Below are positions 44,254 to 56,583 of a stretch of 64,000 nt of DNA, piece by piece. Each line of letters begins with the position of its first letter. The first letter of the stretch is position 1. Under the pieces are notes generated by a model that searched no databases, was not told the DNA's origin, and saw only the letters and a program-made list of their open reading frames with translations. The DNA lies in NCBI RefSeq assembly GCF_030272615.1, contig NC_081413.1, positions 719,959,867 through 720,023,866 of the forward strand. Direction: 5' to 3'. Position numbers and translations under genes: made by a program. Source of the DNA: Cryptomeria japonica. Taxonomy: Eukaryota > Streptophyta > Pinopsida > Cupressales > Cupressaceae.

Positions 44254-47200
44254 TCAATTGACCTCATGTAGGGGCACAACCCCTAGTTGACCTCTAAGAT
44301 ACTCAAAAGTAGTCTTAGGCAGAGGTTTTGTAAAGATATCTTCTAGCTTCTCCTTGGTAGATACATGCTCCAATAATACATCTTTACTTTGCACTTTTTC
44401 TCTCAAGAAATGATATTTCAGTTCAATATGCTTGGTTCTAGCATGCAAAATAGGTTTCTTTTAAATATTAATGGCACTGGTGTTGTCGCATAAAATCCTT
44501 ACTAGATCTTTAATCTTCATCTTGAATCCTTCCAAAATGTGTTTCATTTGGATAATCTAGGTACAATTCATATAAGTTGCAACATACTTAGCTTCGGCAA
44601 TGGACTTTGATATATAGCTCTGCTTCTTGTTGCTCCTTGAAACATATCTTCCTCCAAGAAAGGATGCACCACCAATTGTGCTCTTCCTCTCACCAACATT
44701 ACCTGCCCAATCTACATCTATGTAAAGCTTCAAATCAAAGTTGCCTGAATATGGATACCATAATCCATAGTCAATAGTACCTTTCAAATATCTGAATATC
44801 TTCTTGGTTGCATTAAATGTGTCTCCTTTGGATTCTTCTGAAATCTAGCAACTATACCAATTGCATGAGCAATATCCACTCTATTGTGAACAACATAGTG
44901 CAATTTCCCTATCATTGACTTGTACTTGCTTTCATCAATAGATGTGACTTCATCCTCCTCCTTATACAATTTACAACATGTAACCATTGGTGTCCCAACT
45001 GGTTTACAGTCACTCATTCCAAATGTCTTTAACACCTCTTTCACATACTTAGACTGTGTGATAAAAATACCACTCTTCCTCTGCTAAATTTGCAAGCCTA
45101 TGAAGAATTTTATCTCTCCCAAAAGAGACATTTCAAATTTATTTTTCATCTCATTTGCAAAGTCATCACTCATGTCATCATTGCCTCCAAATATGATATC
45201 ATCTACAAACACTTCACTAACCAGTATTTTATCTTCTTCAGATTTGAGATATATGTTGTTGTCTTCACTGGTTCTTTGAAAAACCTATCTTCATCAAGTG
45301 TGAATGTAACCTTTCATACCATGCTCTCGGTGCTTGCTTCAAACCATATAGTGCCTTATGAAATTTACATACCATATCTTTTGCATCAGTCAAAGCATAA
45401 CCATCTGGCTGCTCAATGTATACTTCTTCCAGTTTCCATTTAGAAATGTTGATTTCACATCCATCTGATATACTTTGAATCCCTTATATGCTGCAAATGC
45501 AAGTAAAGGCCTAACACCTTCCAATCTAGCAGCTAGTACAAAAGTCTCACCATAGTCTTCTCCTTCTTCCTGTGCATACCCCTTGCAAACTAATCTAGCT
45601 TTGTTTTGGACTACTACTCCATCTTGATTCAGTTTATTCCTAATACCCATTCTGTACATATCGCATTTTTACTCACCGGTCTAGATAATAGGGTTCATGT
45701 GTTGTTCTTATCAATTTGATCAAGCTCCTCTTCCATAGCTTTAATCCAGTGATCATATCCAAATTCTTCCTTAGTAGTTATAGGCTCAATAGTGGAGATC
45801 ATGCGAGAATTCTCTCTAGTTCTTCTTCTGGTTAACACTCCAGCATCCTTATCTCCAATAATCTGGTCAGGATTATGATTTAATCTCACATACCTCAGAA
45901 TAATATGATCAATATCTTTAGGTTCATCTTCTTCATTATCATCATCTTCTAAATCTACCTGTTCCGCTTGAACTGGTACAACAACATTCTTTTTACCAGT
46001 TTTAGGTTTCATCGGTTTTGGTTCCAAAAATAGAATGCAAGGATCTTCTTCCTTTTTCTCCACACTAATTTCTCCTAAGACTTCAGGATACTCATCCACT
46101 TGAACATCAGCACTTTTAATGATTCTGTGTGTTCTACTGTTGTAACATTTGTAGGCCTTACTCTTGGTGGGATAACCAAGAAATATGCCTTCATCACTTT
46201 TAGCCTCAAACTTGCTAACATAGTCACCTCTCTTAATAAAAAATTTACTGCCAAATATCTTAAAATAACTAACATTAGGTGATCTACCATACTAGTATTC
46301 ATAAGGAGTTTTATCCTTACCTTTTTTTACCAATATCTGGTTCATAGTGTAGACAATTGTGCTGGCAGCTTCTCTCTAGAAAGTTTTTGCTACACCTCCT
46401 TGTATCAACATCATTCTAGCAGCTTCAACAATTGATCGATTGTTCCTCTCTACAATACCATTCTATTGTGATGTCCTCGGTGCAGAAAGATGGCTTTTGA
46501 TACCATTCTCTTCACAATATCTAGTGAATTCCTCTGAAGTAAATTCACCACCTTGATCAGTCCTCGGACACTTTATCTTCTTGCCACTTTCCTTTTCAGC
46601 TAAGGCCCTAAATGCCTTGAACTTACTAAATGCTTATGTTTTATCCATCAAGAATGTGACCCATATCATTCTTGAGCAATCATCAATGACAATTATAAAA
46701 TATCTTTCACCTTGAATACTTTTAGTCCTTATTGGTCCACAGAGGTCTGTATGAACCAAATCTAACAGATGTTCTACTGAAAAAGATTTGCTCTTAATAG
46801 TTGAGGATGTCATCTTTCCCAACTAACATTCCTTACATGGAGAATTAACCGATTTGTCCAACTGAGGCAAACCTCTCATCGACTTGGACTTACTCACTTT
46901 GACAATGTTATCAAAATTTATATGACAAAATCTTCTATGCCAAATCCAATTATCATCTATTTTAACAATTAAACAATTGTTGACTTTAGGATTCAGGTGA
47001 AATGGGTTACCTTTTGTCTACTTGTCGGTTGTAATTAGTTCGCCTTTTCTCCCATAGATTTTGCGCATTCCATTCTTAAATTCTAATGGATAACCTCTAT
47101 CATTGAATTGAGCAACACTCAAAAGATTATGCTTTAAACCTTCAACCCAGTAGACATCATCTACACTGCTCTTTCCATTAAGAAAAATAGTTCCCTTACC

Positions 47201-48283
47201 TTTTACCATGCAGGGTGAGTCATTTCCAAATCTCACAACTCCACCATCAAATTCCTTCAAAGTAAGAAATTTACTCCAGTCACCGGTCATGTGGTGTGAA
47301 CAACCACTATCAATGATCCAATCATCAAAATTATCCATGCAAGAAACTAATGCCTTCTAACCAGATGTCTCCTCTTTAATGGCTACAAAAACAATGTCTT
47401 CATTTTCATCAGTAATACCATCATCAACTGCAATGAAAAAATATCTTTTGCCTTTTCCCTTCTACTTCTTGAACTTCTCACGCTTATGCTCATTGTCATG
47501 ATAAGGACAATTAGATACAATGTGTCTAATCTTGTTGCATGCAAAACATTTCAAAGGTAATTTACCTATGTACTTACTAGTACCTCTGGGTAGACTCTTG
47601 GCCAACAATGCTTCAAGCTCAACTAGACTGTCTTCATCATCAACTTCTCTGCTAGATCTAGATTCATAGTTGTGACTGACATCTCTACTTTTCCTCATAG
47701 GAGGGTTAGAAACTAAAGCTCTAAATGCAGATTCAGATTTCTAAATACTACCATCATAACCATTTAATTCAAATTTAGTAAGCTTACCAATGATGGAGTC
47801 AAGGGTTACCTTAGTTTTGCCAATAGATTTTAGCTCTTGAATGGCTGCAACTCGTATAGCATAGACCAATAGAAGGGTTCTCAATACCTTGCTAACCACT
47901 GTGGCATCTTCCACTTTACCACCAGCACTCTTGATCTCACCAACTATCTCTTTGATCCTCTGACCATACTGTTGTATATTCTCACCTTCAGCCATCTGCA
48001 TGTCATCAAATTTTCCTCTCAGACTCTCTTCTTTGGCAATCCTCACATGCTCATCATCGCTATAGACCTCTTCAAGCATCTTCCATACATGATAAGAAGT
48101 CTCCAAACCATGGACATCTACATACTCTGCATCAGACAAAGAACTGATAATGGCCACCAATGCTTGATTATTTTCTTGTATCTCTTTCTTTTGATCAACA
48201 GTCATAATCCCACTAGGTGCAACATATTGAATACCAACATGTTCCCAGTATTGACTTCCAAGACTCTTGATATATATTTTCAT
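44254..48283 (-). pseudogene. Copia Gag-Pol polyprotein, decayed
   Basis: Starts at ATG 48283 (MKIYIKSLG). Gag UBN2-type region 48283-47741; zinc knuckle CFACNKIRHIVSNC (Gly replaced by Arg) at about 47540; protease DSGCSHHM at about 47305; GAG-pre-integrase and integrase 47000-46100 with D in HTDLCGP, D in RTDQGGEF and E in GIVERNN; acidic linker 46099-45800; RT from about 45760 to 44870 with VDDIIFGG at about 45190-45210; RNase H 44787-44254 with KLYIDVDWAG and the terminal HARTKHIELKYHFLR phrase. At least eight stops and a few frameshifts (for example at 47738, 47459, 47018, 46819, 45660). Nearly all catalytic residues survive, so decay is recent relative to the chromoviruses or random. 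Confidence 0.92.
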
Positions 48284-48399
48284 TCTATTACTTCATATTC
48301 TATAGTTTTCTATATTAAACTTCGGACCTTATTTCTTCAGCATGTTCTTCAAGATCTTTACCTCAAGTTGTTAGTCTTAGACCTTAGAGGACCTGTAAT

Positions 48400-48411
48400 G
48401 CTCTAATACCA
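48400..48411 (-). other. Primer-binding site of Copia
   Basis: Minus strand TGGTATTAGAGC, 2 nt from the LTR at 48414; initiator tRNA-Met type. Confidence 0.88.
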
Positions 48412-48413
48412 AT

Positions 48414-49813
48414 TGATGGTATGATGAATCAATAAGGATTCGAACAACTACTGAGAGGGGGTGAATCAATAGATAGAAAACTGACATAAACTTTTCACCA
48501 AACTCAAAATAAACCTCTCAAAGAAAACTCTATACTGACAAGTTAAACTGGTTGACTATTATAACAGAATAATAGTAAAACATCTTTGAAACTCTCAAAA
48601 CCTTTTGACTAAATCATTCAAATACTTTACTGACAATAGTTAAAACATATTTCAAATTGTTGTCGGCTAACATAACATATCAAAGTGGATTTAGTAGCTA
48701 AGCAATTTAACCATAGTAAACATAACCACAAAAGTATTCACCACTTGACACAATATTTTTGACGTGGAAACCCAAATGGGAAAAACCACAGTGGGGATGA
48801 ATACCCACAAGTATTCTGAACTCTTCTGAAGTTTTCCTTGTTAGGAGCCAAGCATGTTAAAGCTTTACAATAAGTCCTTTTAAGAACAGATCCTGTTAGG
48901 GACCACCTGGTTAAGGGATTGACTATAATGCCCTATTAGAAGCAATACCCTATTAGGAGTAACCTTGGTAGAGGATTTGAAATCCAAGCTAATGGACCAC
49001 CTGGTTAGAGGATTTAGATAACACTAAGCTTGTTAGAGCTTACCCAGTTAAGGGATTTAACTGTTGTAATTGTTAGAAAACAATAGGGGTTTATTGATTT
49101 GTTTGAATAGCACTACACTTGCTTGTTTAGATCCTTTTCATGCTCCTATCTGCATTTACATATACTGCAGATACATCTCTCAGTTCAGCAACCACAATCT
49201 CTTACTCTCAACCATAAATTGCCAACACTACAACAAAACAACTCATCAACCTTATAAACAAAATAATAGGTCGGTAACACATCACAAACCTAAACATCTC
49301 ATAGAGATTACAAACAAAATAGTTCAAGTATGACTGTTGGATTACATAACAATCATTGCACATCATTCAAGATATCCTTGACCACTCCTTGATCACTGCT
49401 TCATCGAACACTTTAACTCATTGTGCAGTTTCCATTACATGCAATGAACTTGCTCATTCCCAAGACAAAAACCGTTATCTCTATGCACCAAAAACCTTTT
49501 GAAAATCTTCTCATACAACATGCATACGTGTCATAATCATTACTGCTCACCATTAGACCATAAACCAATGTAACTGATTCACCAAGCTCCATCAGTTAGG
49601 TTTTAGCATATCAACAGGTAGTGTTTACCGGTTGATCTCACTTCTTCTCTAGTAATACCGGTTTCCTTCACAAGCTTACTTACCGGTTACAATTCCTTCA
49701 CTAGTTCTTCCTACCGATTATAAACAAGATTATTACAACATCATTACTAGTTACAATTGATATCAATGACAACATAACATTTCATTAATGCAATCTTCAT
49801 GCAAATGCTAACA
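48414..49813 (-). repeat. 5' LTR of Copia
   Basis: 1,400 bp; pairs with 42517-43888. It ends CTAACA at 49813, followed by TAGAA and the resumed TR-GAG2 LTR. Confidence 0.92.
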
Positions 49814-50519
49814 TAGAAAAGAGAGGGAAAGTTGTTGGGATTGGGGGTTTACCTTCAGGTCAAACCCCAATTTTTGAATTAACCAAGTAATGAGAGAAAG
49901 TACTTGCAAGTAAATGTAAATGAAAGACTAAAATGTAAATCACCTCAAGGGAGGTTGTGATACAAATGTTGATAGAAATTCTTGTGTGGAATTGAACTTT
50001 GGAATCAATCTCCTCTTCAATGGTTGAATCCTTGACTTGAATGCAACACCTAGCCTTGAAGGGAGACTTGAGAATTCTCAATGCTTGAAAGGGATGCTTG
50101 AATACTTGAATGCTCTTGAATACTTGATCGCAAATTTTCACCATATTGAACTTCCACCTGACCAACTTACCCAAATGAGAGGGAAAATGCAACTTAAATA
50201 CATGTCAATTAGGGTTAATGAAATTGATTTTCGTCACAAGCCGACATCAAGGAAGTTTTCCCACTCACTGCACAACCTGCAATGCATGATTAGGAAGGGT
50301 CTTGCCCCAAAATAGGGAAAGGATAGAGGCACCACGCCCCTATCGTACCCTTTTCTCCAGGGCAAACTATAGATAGGGTGGTGCGGAGGCCAAGGAAGAA
50401 GCAGATTCCAAGGGTTGAGTAGTCTCCAATCTCTGATCAAGATAGGGTATTCAGTCTCGCATGCCTGAGGACCCTAATGTGGTCAAAAATTTCTAGGGTC
50501 ATAATTTTATGACACTATA
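49814..50519 (-). repeat. 3' LTR of TR-GAG2, inner part
   Basis: Continues 42516 and matches 56391-56583 plus 60761-61258. The inner end is TATA instead of TACA (one change) before the polypurine tract. Confidence 0.85.
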
Positions 50520-51264
50520 TTTAGCCCCCACTTTAGTGGGAGTATGAGCGTATGCCAATACTGTCGGTAAAGTACAAGGAAACAAGATTGAAAGACTTTT
50601 ACCATGTCAAGGAGGCAAGATGCACCAAGTCCCCAGTGGACTTAGGATCTTATGACTTTGATTGACAAAGTAAAAGGGAAGATCGAGAAGGGGTGAACCA
50701 TGACTAAAAGTAGCAAATTTCCTCTCATTGTGAGTCATGAAAGAAAGGATACCAAAGATTACAAAGCAACATAAAGTTCACTAAGTAATTCTAAGTATCA
50801 AGAATGAAAATATGAGCAGAGTGTATGCCCCCACATTAAAGCGATCGAGCGCGCATTATGGAGAGCGATTGCTTTAAGGTAGGATACACCCAAGAGAGAA
50901 GAGAGGGAGCATGTTATCACAAGGATTTAGCCCCCAATCAAAGAATAACCTCAAGGATAATGAACACAAAACATGAGGTATGAGGTAGTTTTGCTTTCCT
51001 CGGGGTGAGTATGTTTTATGATATCTCATGTATATGTGCATATAATAATAGGCATTCCCCAAAGAAGGACACTACCTTAGAAGAAAGGGAAGAGAGGATG
51101 TCTTTTGAGTCAACATGAAAGAGACCAAGAAAATATCTCAATGCTTTGCATCATCCCCAAGTAGACATTAAGGGAACAATAGAAGAACAGGGATACACAT
51201 AGAAGAATGGTCACAAAAGAGAAAGAAAAGAGAGAGCGAGAGAAGATCTAGAATGCTAATATTG
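50520..51264 (-). other. Polypurine tract and 3'UTR of TR-GAG2
   Basis: AAAGTGGGGGCTAAA (minus) at 50520-50534, then a non-coding stretch aligning with the TR-GAG1 3'UTR. The shared hairpin has arms 50836-50847 (TTAAAGCGATCG) and 50866-50877 (CGATTGCTTTAA). Confidence 0.75.
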
Positions 51265-54200
51265 CTAATCTAACATGACATCTACCTCCCGATCTTGTTG
51301 ATCACTATTTCAGGAAGGCGAGCAACATGCCAAAGGAGGGACATTGAGCATAGCAGATGGAGCTATCACAAGATCCAAACAAGGACTATGCTCATGTGGT
51401 AAGTCACTTTGTTTGATTCTAGGAACTAGGATTAGGTTTGTGAAAATTTAGTTGATAAATGCTTGTCCACATCAACATATTCATACTCACTATCAGAAGC
51501 ATTAGGAGTTGTATTGCCATCATGAATAACATTTTCACCCATTTCTTCATCAAAGTTTAGAGAAAGAGGAGCAAGAACACGAATAGGAGTAAAACCATCA
51601 CATGTTTTGTGCAACTTATGATTTGGAGATGTAGGTTGAACATATTGCTTGGGAGAAAAGGGAATCATGTCAACTATCGGAGTCAGAGGATTGAGTATTT
51701 TGAGGGATATCTTCAAGAGCTTGAACATGACGTCTCCGTCGGTATTCTCTCGCACAATGATTTCGTCGAGTCTTAATGGAAGGCTGAGAAGGAGGAGGAA
51801 CACTTTAAAAAGTAGGAACGTTTCTCTCCTTGATAGTTGAAGGTTTAGGTTGAGCTCTTTTAGGTTTAACAAGAGGAGAAGTAGGCCTCTTCTCTTTATA
51901 AGAGGAAGGAGGGAGAACTACACCATACAGAGGAGGAATATTAGGTGTAGGAAAGAGACTAGGTCCATGATGTGGAGGAGGTACAGGTCTAACCTTAGGA
52001 GGAATATTGTTGTTCTTCTTGGGAGAAGATATAGTCACATCCATAGGAATAGGTTGATGATCTTCCTTAGGAGGGAGATTAGTTCTATCCGTGAGGGGAA
52101 GAACCTCAGCTTGAAGAATAATAAGAAACTCAAATGTTGATGATCTAGGTTGACTTAAGGATAAGATCATATCTTTCTTCCATTTTTTATAAGATTGAAA
52201 AAGAGCATCGCTCCTTGATGGAAGAGATTGAAATTGTTTAGGCCAAAATAAATCAATAGGAACACCGGGGTTTCTTTTGGATGGATGAAATAAGCTATGG
52301 TTCACGGTTATGATTTATCCATTGTGAGGAAATTTCAAACACTTGTGGATTGGGGAAGCAATAGCCTTCATGGAAGATAGCCAAGGATAGCCCAACTTCA
52401 CATGGAATTGATCAGGAGAGGGTATGATAACAAAGTCAACATCCATGGATTTAGTATGAACTTGAACAAGAAGGGTGATAGAGCCAATGGTAGGACAAGA
52501 GAATCTATCAAATAACTTTGCAACCATATTAGAAGCATCATATATTGGTTTATGAAATCGTAAAGTGAAAAGATACTCCTCAGTGATGAAATTAACCATG
52601 CAAGATGGATCAATAAGGGCACCACGGAAAGGGATATCCTTAACCTTTACAACTATGTATAAAGGGGCATTGGGTTCTCTAATGGTATCATTAGGGTCAA
52701 ATGTAATACAAGGATCCTTAGGCGTATCTTGTTTTTCTACCATATTTACCAAGTTCGGAGCCATAGAGGTGAATTCCTCAGAAGAGAAAGAATTAGGCAC
52801 AATCTCAATAATGTTAGAGGTATGAGAAGGCAAGGGATCATTGAAAATATTAAGATTTTGATTGGGAGGAGCTACTGATTTATTCCCTTTATCATTCACA
52901 CCTGTCACAGATATAGTATTATTATCAATTAAATCTTGAATCTTGTTTTTCAATGCAAAACATTTCTCAGTATCATGACTAGGTTGACGATGAAATTGAC
53001 AAAATGAATTGTTATCAAAATAAGGAGATGCAAGTTTAGAAGGATCAACTGGTTTTATAGGAGGAAGTTTGATAACATTTATTTGCAACAATTGAGACAT
53101 AATACTGTGTAAAGATTCTTTCAAAGAAGTAAATTATCTTTCTCTTTGGAAAATTTAGAAATAGAAGGCACACCTGTTGTAGCATTCACATTGTTGTTGT
53201 TCATTGTATCATTGAACTTGATGAAACTTTTTGTTGGTTTGAATTTTGCAAACGGTTGTTGAACACTCTCCCCCTTATCACTCGAATCCATAGGAGTGGA
53301 TTTCTCCATTTGACTCATAGCCAGTTGATAATTGTGGAGTGTTGCGCACAACTACGGAAAGGAAGTAAACTCAGACAAAAGAAGCATTTTTGTGATATCT
53401 TTTCACAAATTAGAAATAAAAATTCTTGAATATCATTATTAGGTATAGGGAAAGAAATTTGAGCACACAAAATTCTTATTTCTACCAATGAAATGACTCA
53501 CTTTTTCTTTAACACCTTGTTTATAATGCATTAAATCAGTCAAAGTGATTTTAGGACCAATGTTGTTTTGAAAATGTTGGATGAAAGCATTTGCTAGTTG
53601 TTGAAAGGAAATGATAGAATAAGAAGAAAAGATCAATACCATTGTAAAGCCTTATCTCTTAGTGTTCTTGTAAACAATCTTACAAGCAATCTTTGATCAT
53701 AAGCAAAATTGGTACACAAGGTTTGAAATGTTTTGACAAGCATAAGAGGATCACATTTTCCATTATAGAGTTCTAATTGAGGGACCTCAAAATGTTTAGG
53801 TGGCATGGCTTTAACAATATCAAGAGAAAGTGGGCTCGTAAAATCAAAGGCGGGCACTCTAAACTTGGATTGACTCATAGAAGCAATTTGTTGTTTTAAG
53901 GAAGACACAGTTTGAGCAAGATTATTAATTGTCGCTTCGATAGAAGAATTGATGTTAGACATAGTTGATTGAGAAGGTGGTGTGATGTTATTGAAAAAAG
54001 GCATGGACTGAGAATAAGGTGGTGGGACATTATGATAAGTAGGCATTGGTGATGATTGGGTAGGAAAATAGACACTTAAAGGAGGAACAAAGTTGTTGAA
54101 GGAATTTCCGGATTGTGTCACATTGATTTGTTGAGGAATAATAGGAATACTTATGGAAGACATAGGTAAAGATGGAGGATTAAATAAAGAAGAGGGATTG

Positions 54201-54757
54201 CCCCCATGACCAATGGTTGTAGGAATGACATTTTGAGTTGATGTAGCCATGATGTTGGAGGTAAAAGTAGGAATACTAGTCATAAGAGTAGTCAAAGGAA
54301 TTGAAGGATTGACTTGTGTTGAAGGTTGTGAATAACCTAGGGTTTTGGCACAACTCTTGATAGGCATGACATTAGAGTCAACAATATGTGCAATGCCACA
54401 CAATATATCAGTTCCATTCTTATCACTTTGAATCATGCACTTAAGGCATTCAATTAATGGAAGAGCTTCACTATTAGGGTATTCTTGGGACATACATTGT
54501 TGAAAGTTATCAAAATGAATGTCCAATGTGGAAAGTTGATCTATAAAGACCCTAGTGAAAGCTTCTTCTTCATTATGGGATTCATCAATGGGGTGAATAG
54601 GGACATGATTAGGATGGGAAGAATTTGCATGATCCTCATTAAAGAAGTCACCCAAATTAGGATCCATCTCCTCAGTAATTAAACCTTGGGAGGCCTTAAT
54701 TCTAATGCTTCATCTAACGAGGATACTGTAGGTAGGACTAATAGTGGTAAAAATCAT
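51265..54757 (-). pseudogene. TR-GAG2 Gag / protease-like polyprotein, decayed
   Basis: Starts at ATG 54757 (MIFTTISPTY), an exact structural counterpart of TR-GAG1. Ser/Pro/Asn-rich N-terminal region (54757-53870), capsid-like Gag (53830-53340), zinc-knuckle motif CQFHRQPSHDTEKC at about 53000 (the Gly before His is Ser), protease-like domain with LIDPSCMVNFI at about 52600 and VKLGYPWLSSM at about 52395, Pro-rich linker (52100-51800), acidic tail with SDSEYEYVDVDKHLS (about 51450-51500), and an end at 51265. Several frameshifts (near 53640, 53440, 53130, 52310, 51800) and stops. No RT, RNase H or integrase. Confidence 0.85.
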
Positions 54758-55853
54758 GCACTAGAGGGAAATTTTGAATTTTGGAATATAGGAACAAAGC
54801 TTACAAAATTGAGTAATGCAAAATTTAAGAAAATGATGATTACACAATTTGAACTTTATTGGACGAAGAGGATGACACAATTTCCAAAAATGAAAGGAAA
54901 TTGGAATTTTAAAATTAGAGCCAAGGGAATACCACTTAATTTTAAAATCAGAATTTTTAAAATTAGGGCAGACTATAATTAACCTCTTAATTTTAAAAAT
55001 TTCTTGAAATTTGAAATGTTGAATTTTGAGGTATTTTCGATTCTAGAGGGGTCAAAAATCGACAAAATCAGCCAATCTTCTGGATTTAGGCTATTAAATA
55101 CAATCATAATAGTCTCCCAAAATTTTAGGAAAAAAGTCGAAGACCGTGGCGGGAATGCACATGGTCCAACCAGCTTTTTTCAAAATTTTCAAGGATGAAT
55201 ATTACGTTGATTTCAAAGCTAACCCCCAAAAATTGGCAAATTTTATGATTTCTAGATGGGCGAAGTGAAGGTGCAAATATAAAAATAGGACCCTATTAGG
55301 GTTTTGAAGAAAAAGAGGAATTGAATTGCAAATTTGAAAAAGGTCAAACCTAATGGATAGGGACACCTTGGAAAATGTTTAGAAATATGAATTTGAATGA
55401 AATCGATTGAAATTTGTGCAAGATCCAATTAAATTTGAAATTAGGGTTTTATAACCTAACCACTTAATTTTGAATTCTGAATTTTAGTAAAAAGGGGAAA
55501 TTAAAAATTTGAATTGTAGGAATGAAAACAAGTATGAGAGCAATCAGAAATCTGAAAATTAAATGGAAATCCAATTTTTGCACAAGTTCAAGATGATTTT
55601 TGAAAATTAGGGTTTTGACAAGTAACCGCTTAATTTTGTAAATTTGATTTTCAAGTTGAACAAGACAATGAGGAAATTGAATTTGGCAAACAAAACAATT
55701 TTCAGATCTAAGATAACCACAAGCAATTTTTATAAATCACAAGTTCATTTTTAATTTTAAAAACTAGGGTTTTTAATGATTTAACCACTAAGTTTGCAAC
55801 AATTTGTAACTTGCAAATGAAAAATATGCAATTTTGTTCTAAGGAAAGCATGC
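54758..55853 (-). other. 5' leader of TR-GAG2
   Basis: About 1.1 kb, very A/T-rich, no coding sequence. One GACCGTG...ATGGTCC hairpin at about 55141-55167 with outer arms AAAATTTTAGGAAAAAA and TTTTTTCAAAATTTT, as in TR-GAG1. No second copy was found. Confidence 0.7.
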
Positions 55854-55871
55854 AAGATGTCGGGTTCACTA
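55854..55871 (-). other. Primer-binding site of TR-GAG2
   Basis: Minus strand TAGTGAACCCGACATCTT, 3 nt from the LTR; expected TGG start has one change. Matches the TR-GAG1 site. Confidence 0.65.
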
Positions 55872-55874
55872 AAA

Positions 55875-56583
55875 TGTAATGTCACCAAAATCTATTGGTG
55901 GGTGAAAATGTGTAAATGAGAGATCAAGAGGAAAACTACCCTTTCCCTCCAAGGAGAGATGAGAGTTTCACTATGGATTTCCCTTCATACACTTTTCACC
56001 TATTACATTGGAAGAGAGGAAAATTCACTAGATTCAACCTCCAAAGAAGAAGATAGAATTCTGAATGAAATGGGAATGATAAGTTAATCCCCTCTTCCTA
56101 TTTGAAATGGAAGGGAATTGATTGAATTATGTAGTGTAAAAGTGACAAAGAAATGACTATAACTTGAGATCGGAGTATGGGATGAAGTTGTGCACCTAGA
56201 TCTGGTAGTAATATGTCAAGATGAAGTCGCCCTATGAATTTGAGGAAAAGTTGTTTGGACCGTGGCAGGAATGTACACAGTCCTCCAAAAAATCCGCGAA
56301 ATGAAAAGGGTTTTTCTACCTCTACAAATGGAGTCCAAGTCTGAAAGTATAGTTGTGCACCTGTAACCTACACACAGAAAAAAGACGGAAAGGTGTTGGG
56401 ATTGGGGGTTTGCCTTCAAGTCAAACCCCAGTTTTGGAAATAACCAAGTAAGGAGAGAAAGTACTTGCAAGTAAATGTAAATGAAAGATTGAAATGTAAA
56501 TCACCTCAAGGGAGGTTGTCATAGCAATGTTGATAGAAATGCTTGTGTGGGATTGAATGTTGGAATTAATCTCATCTTCAATG
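55875..56583 (-). repeat. 5' LTR of TR-GAG2, inner part
   Basis: Plus-strand start TGTAATGTCACC, matching 42009. Hairpin about 56258-56284. Broken at 56583 within CAATG, which is repeated at 60756-60760. Confidence 0.88.

Larger units (their letters stand above)
42517..49813 (-). mobile_element. Copia element, complete but decayed
   Basis: 7,297 bp. LTRs 42517-43888 (1,372 bp) and 48414-49813 (1,400 bp), ends TGATGGTATG and CTAACA. Polypurine tract 43889-43903, primer site 48400-48411, gag-pol 44254-48283 in Copia order (gag, protease, integrase, RT, RNase H on the minus strand). Flanks AAGAA (42512-42516) and TAGAA (49814-49818) differ at one base. It is inserted in the LTR of TR-GAG2. Confidence 0.93.
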
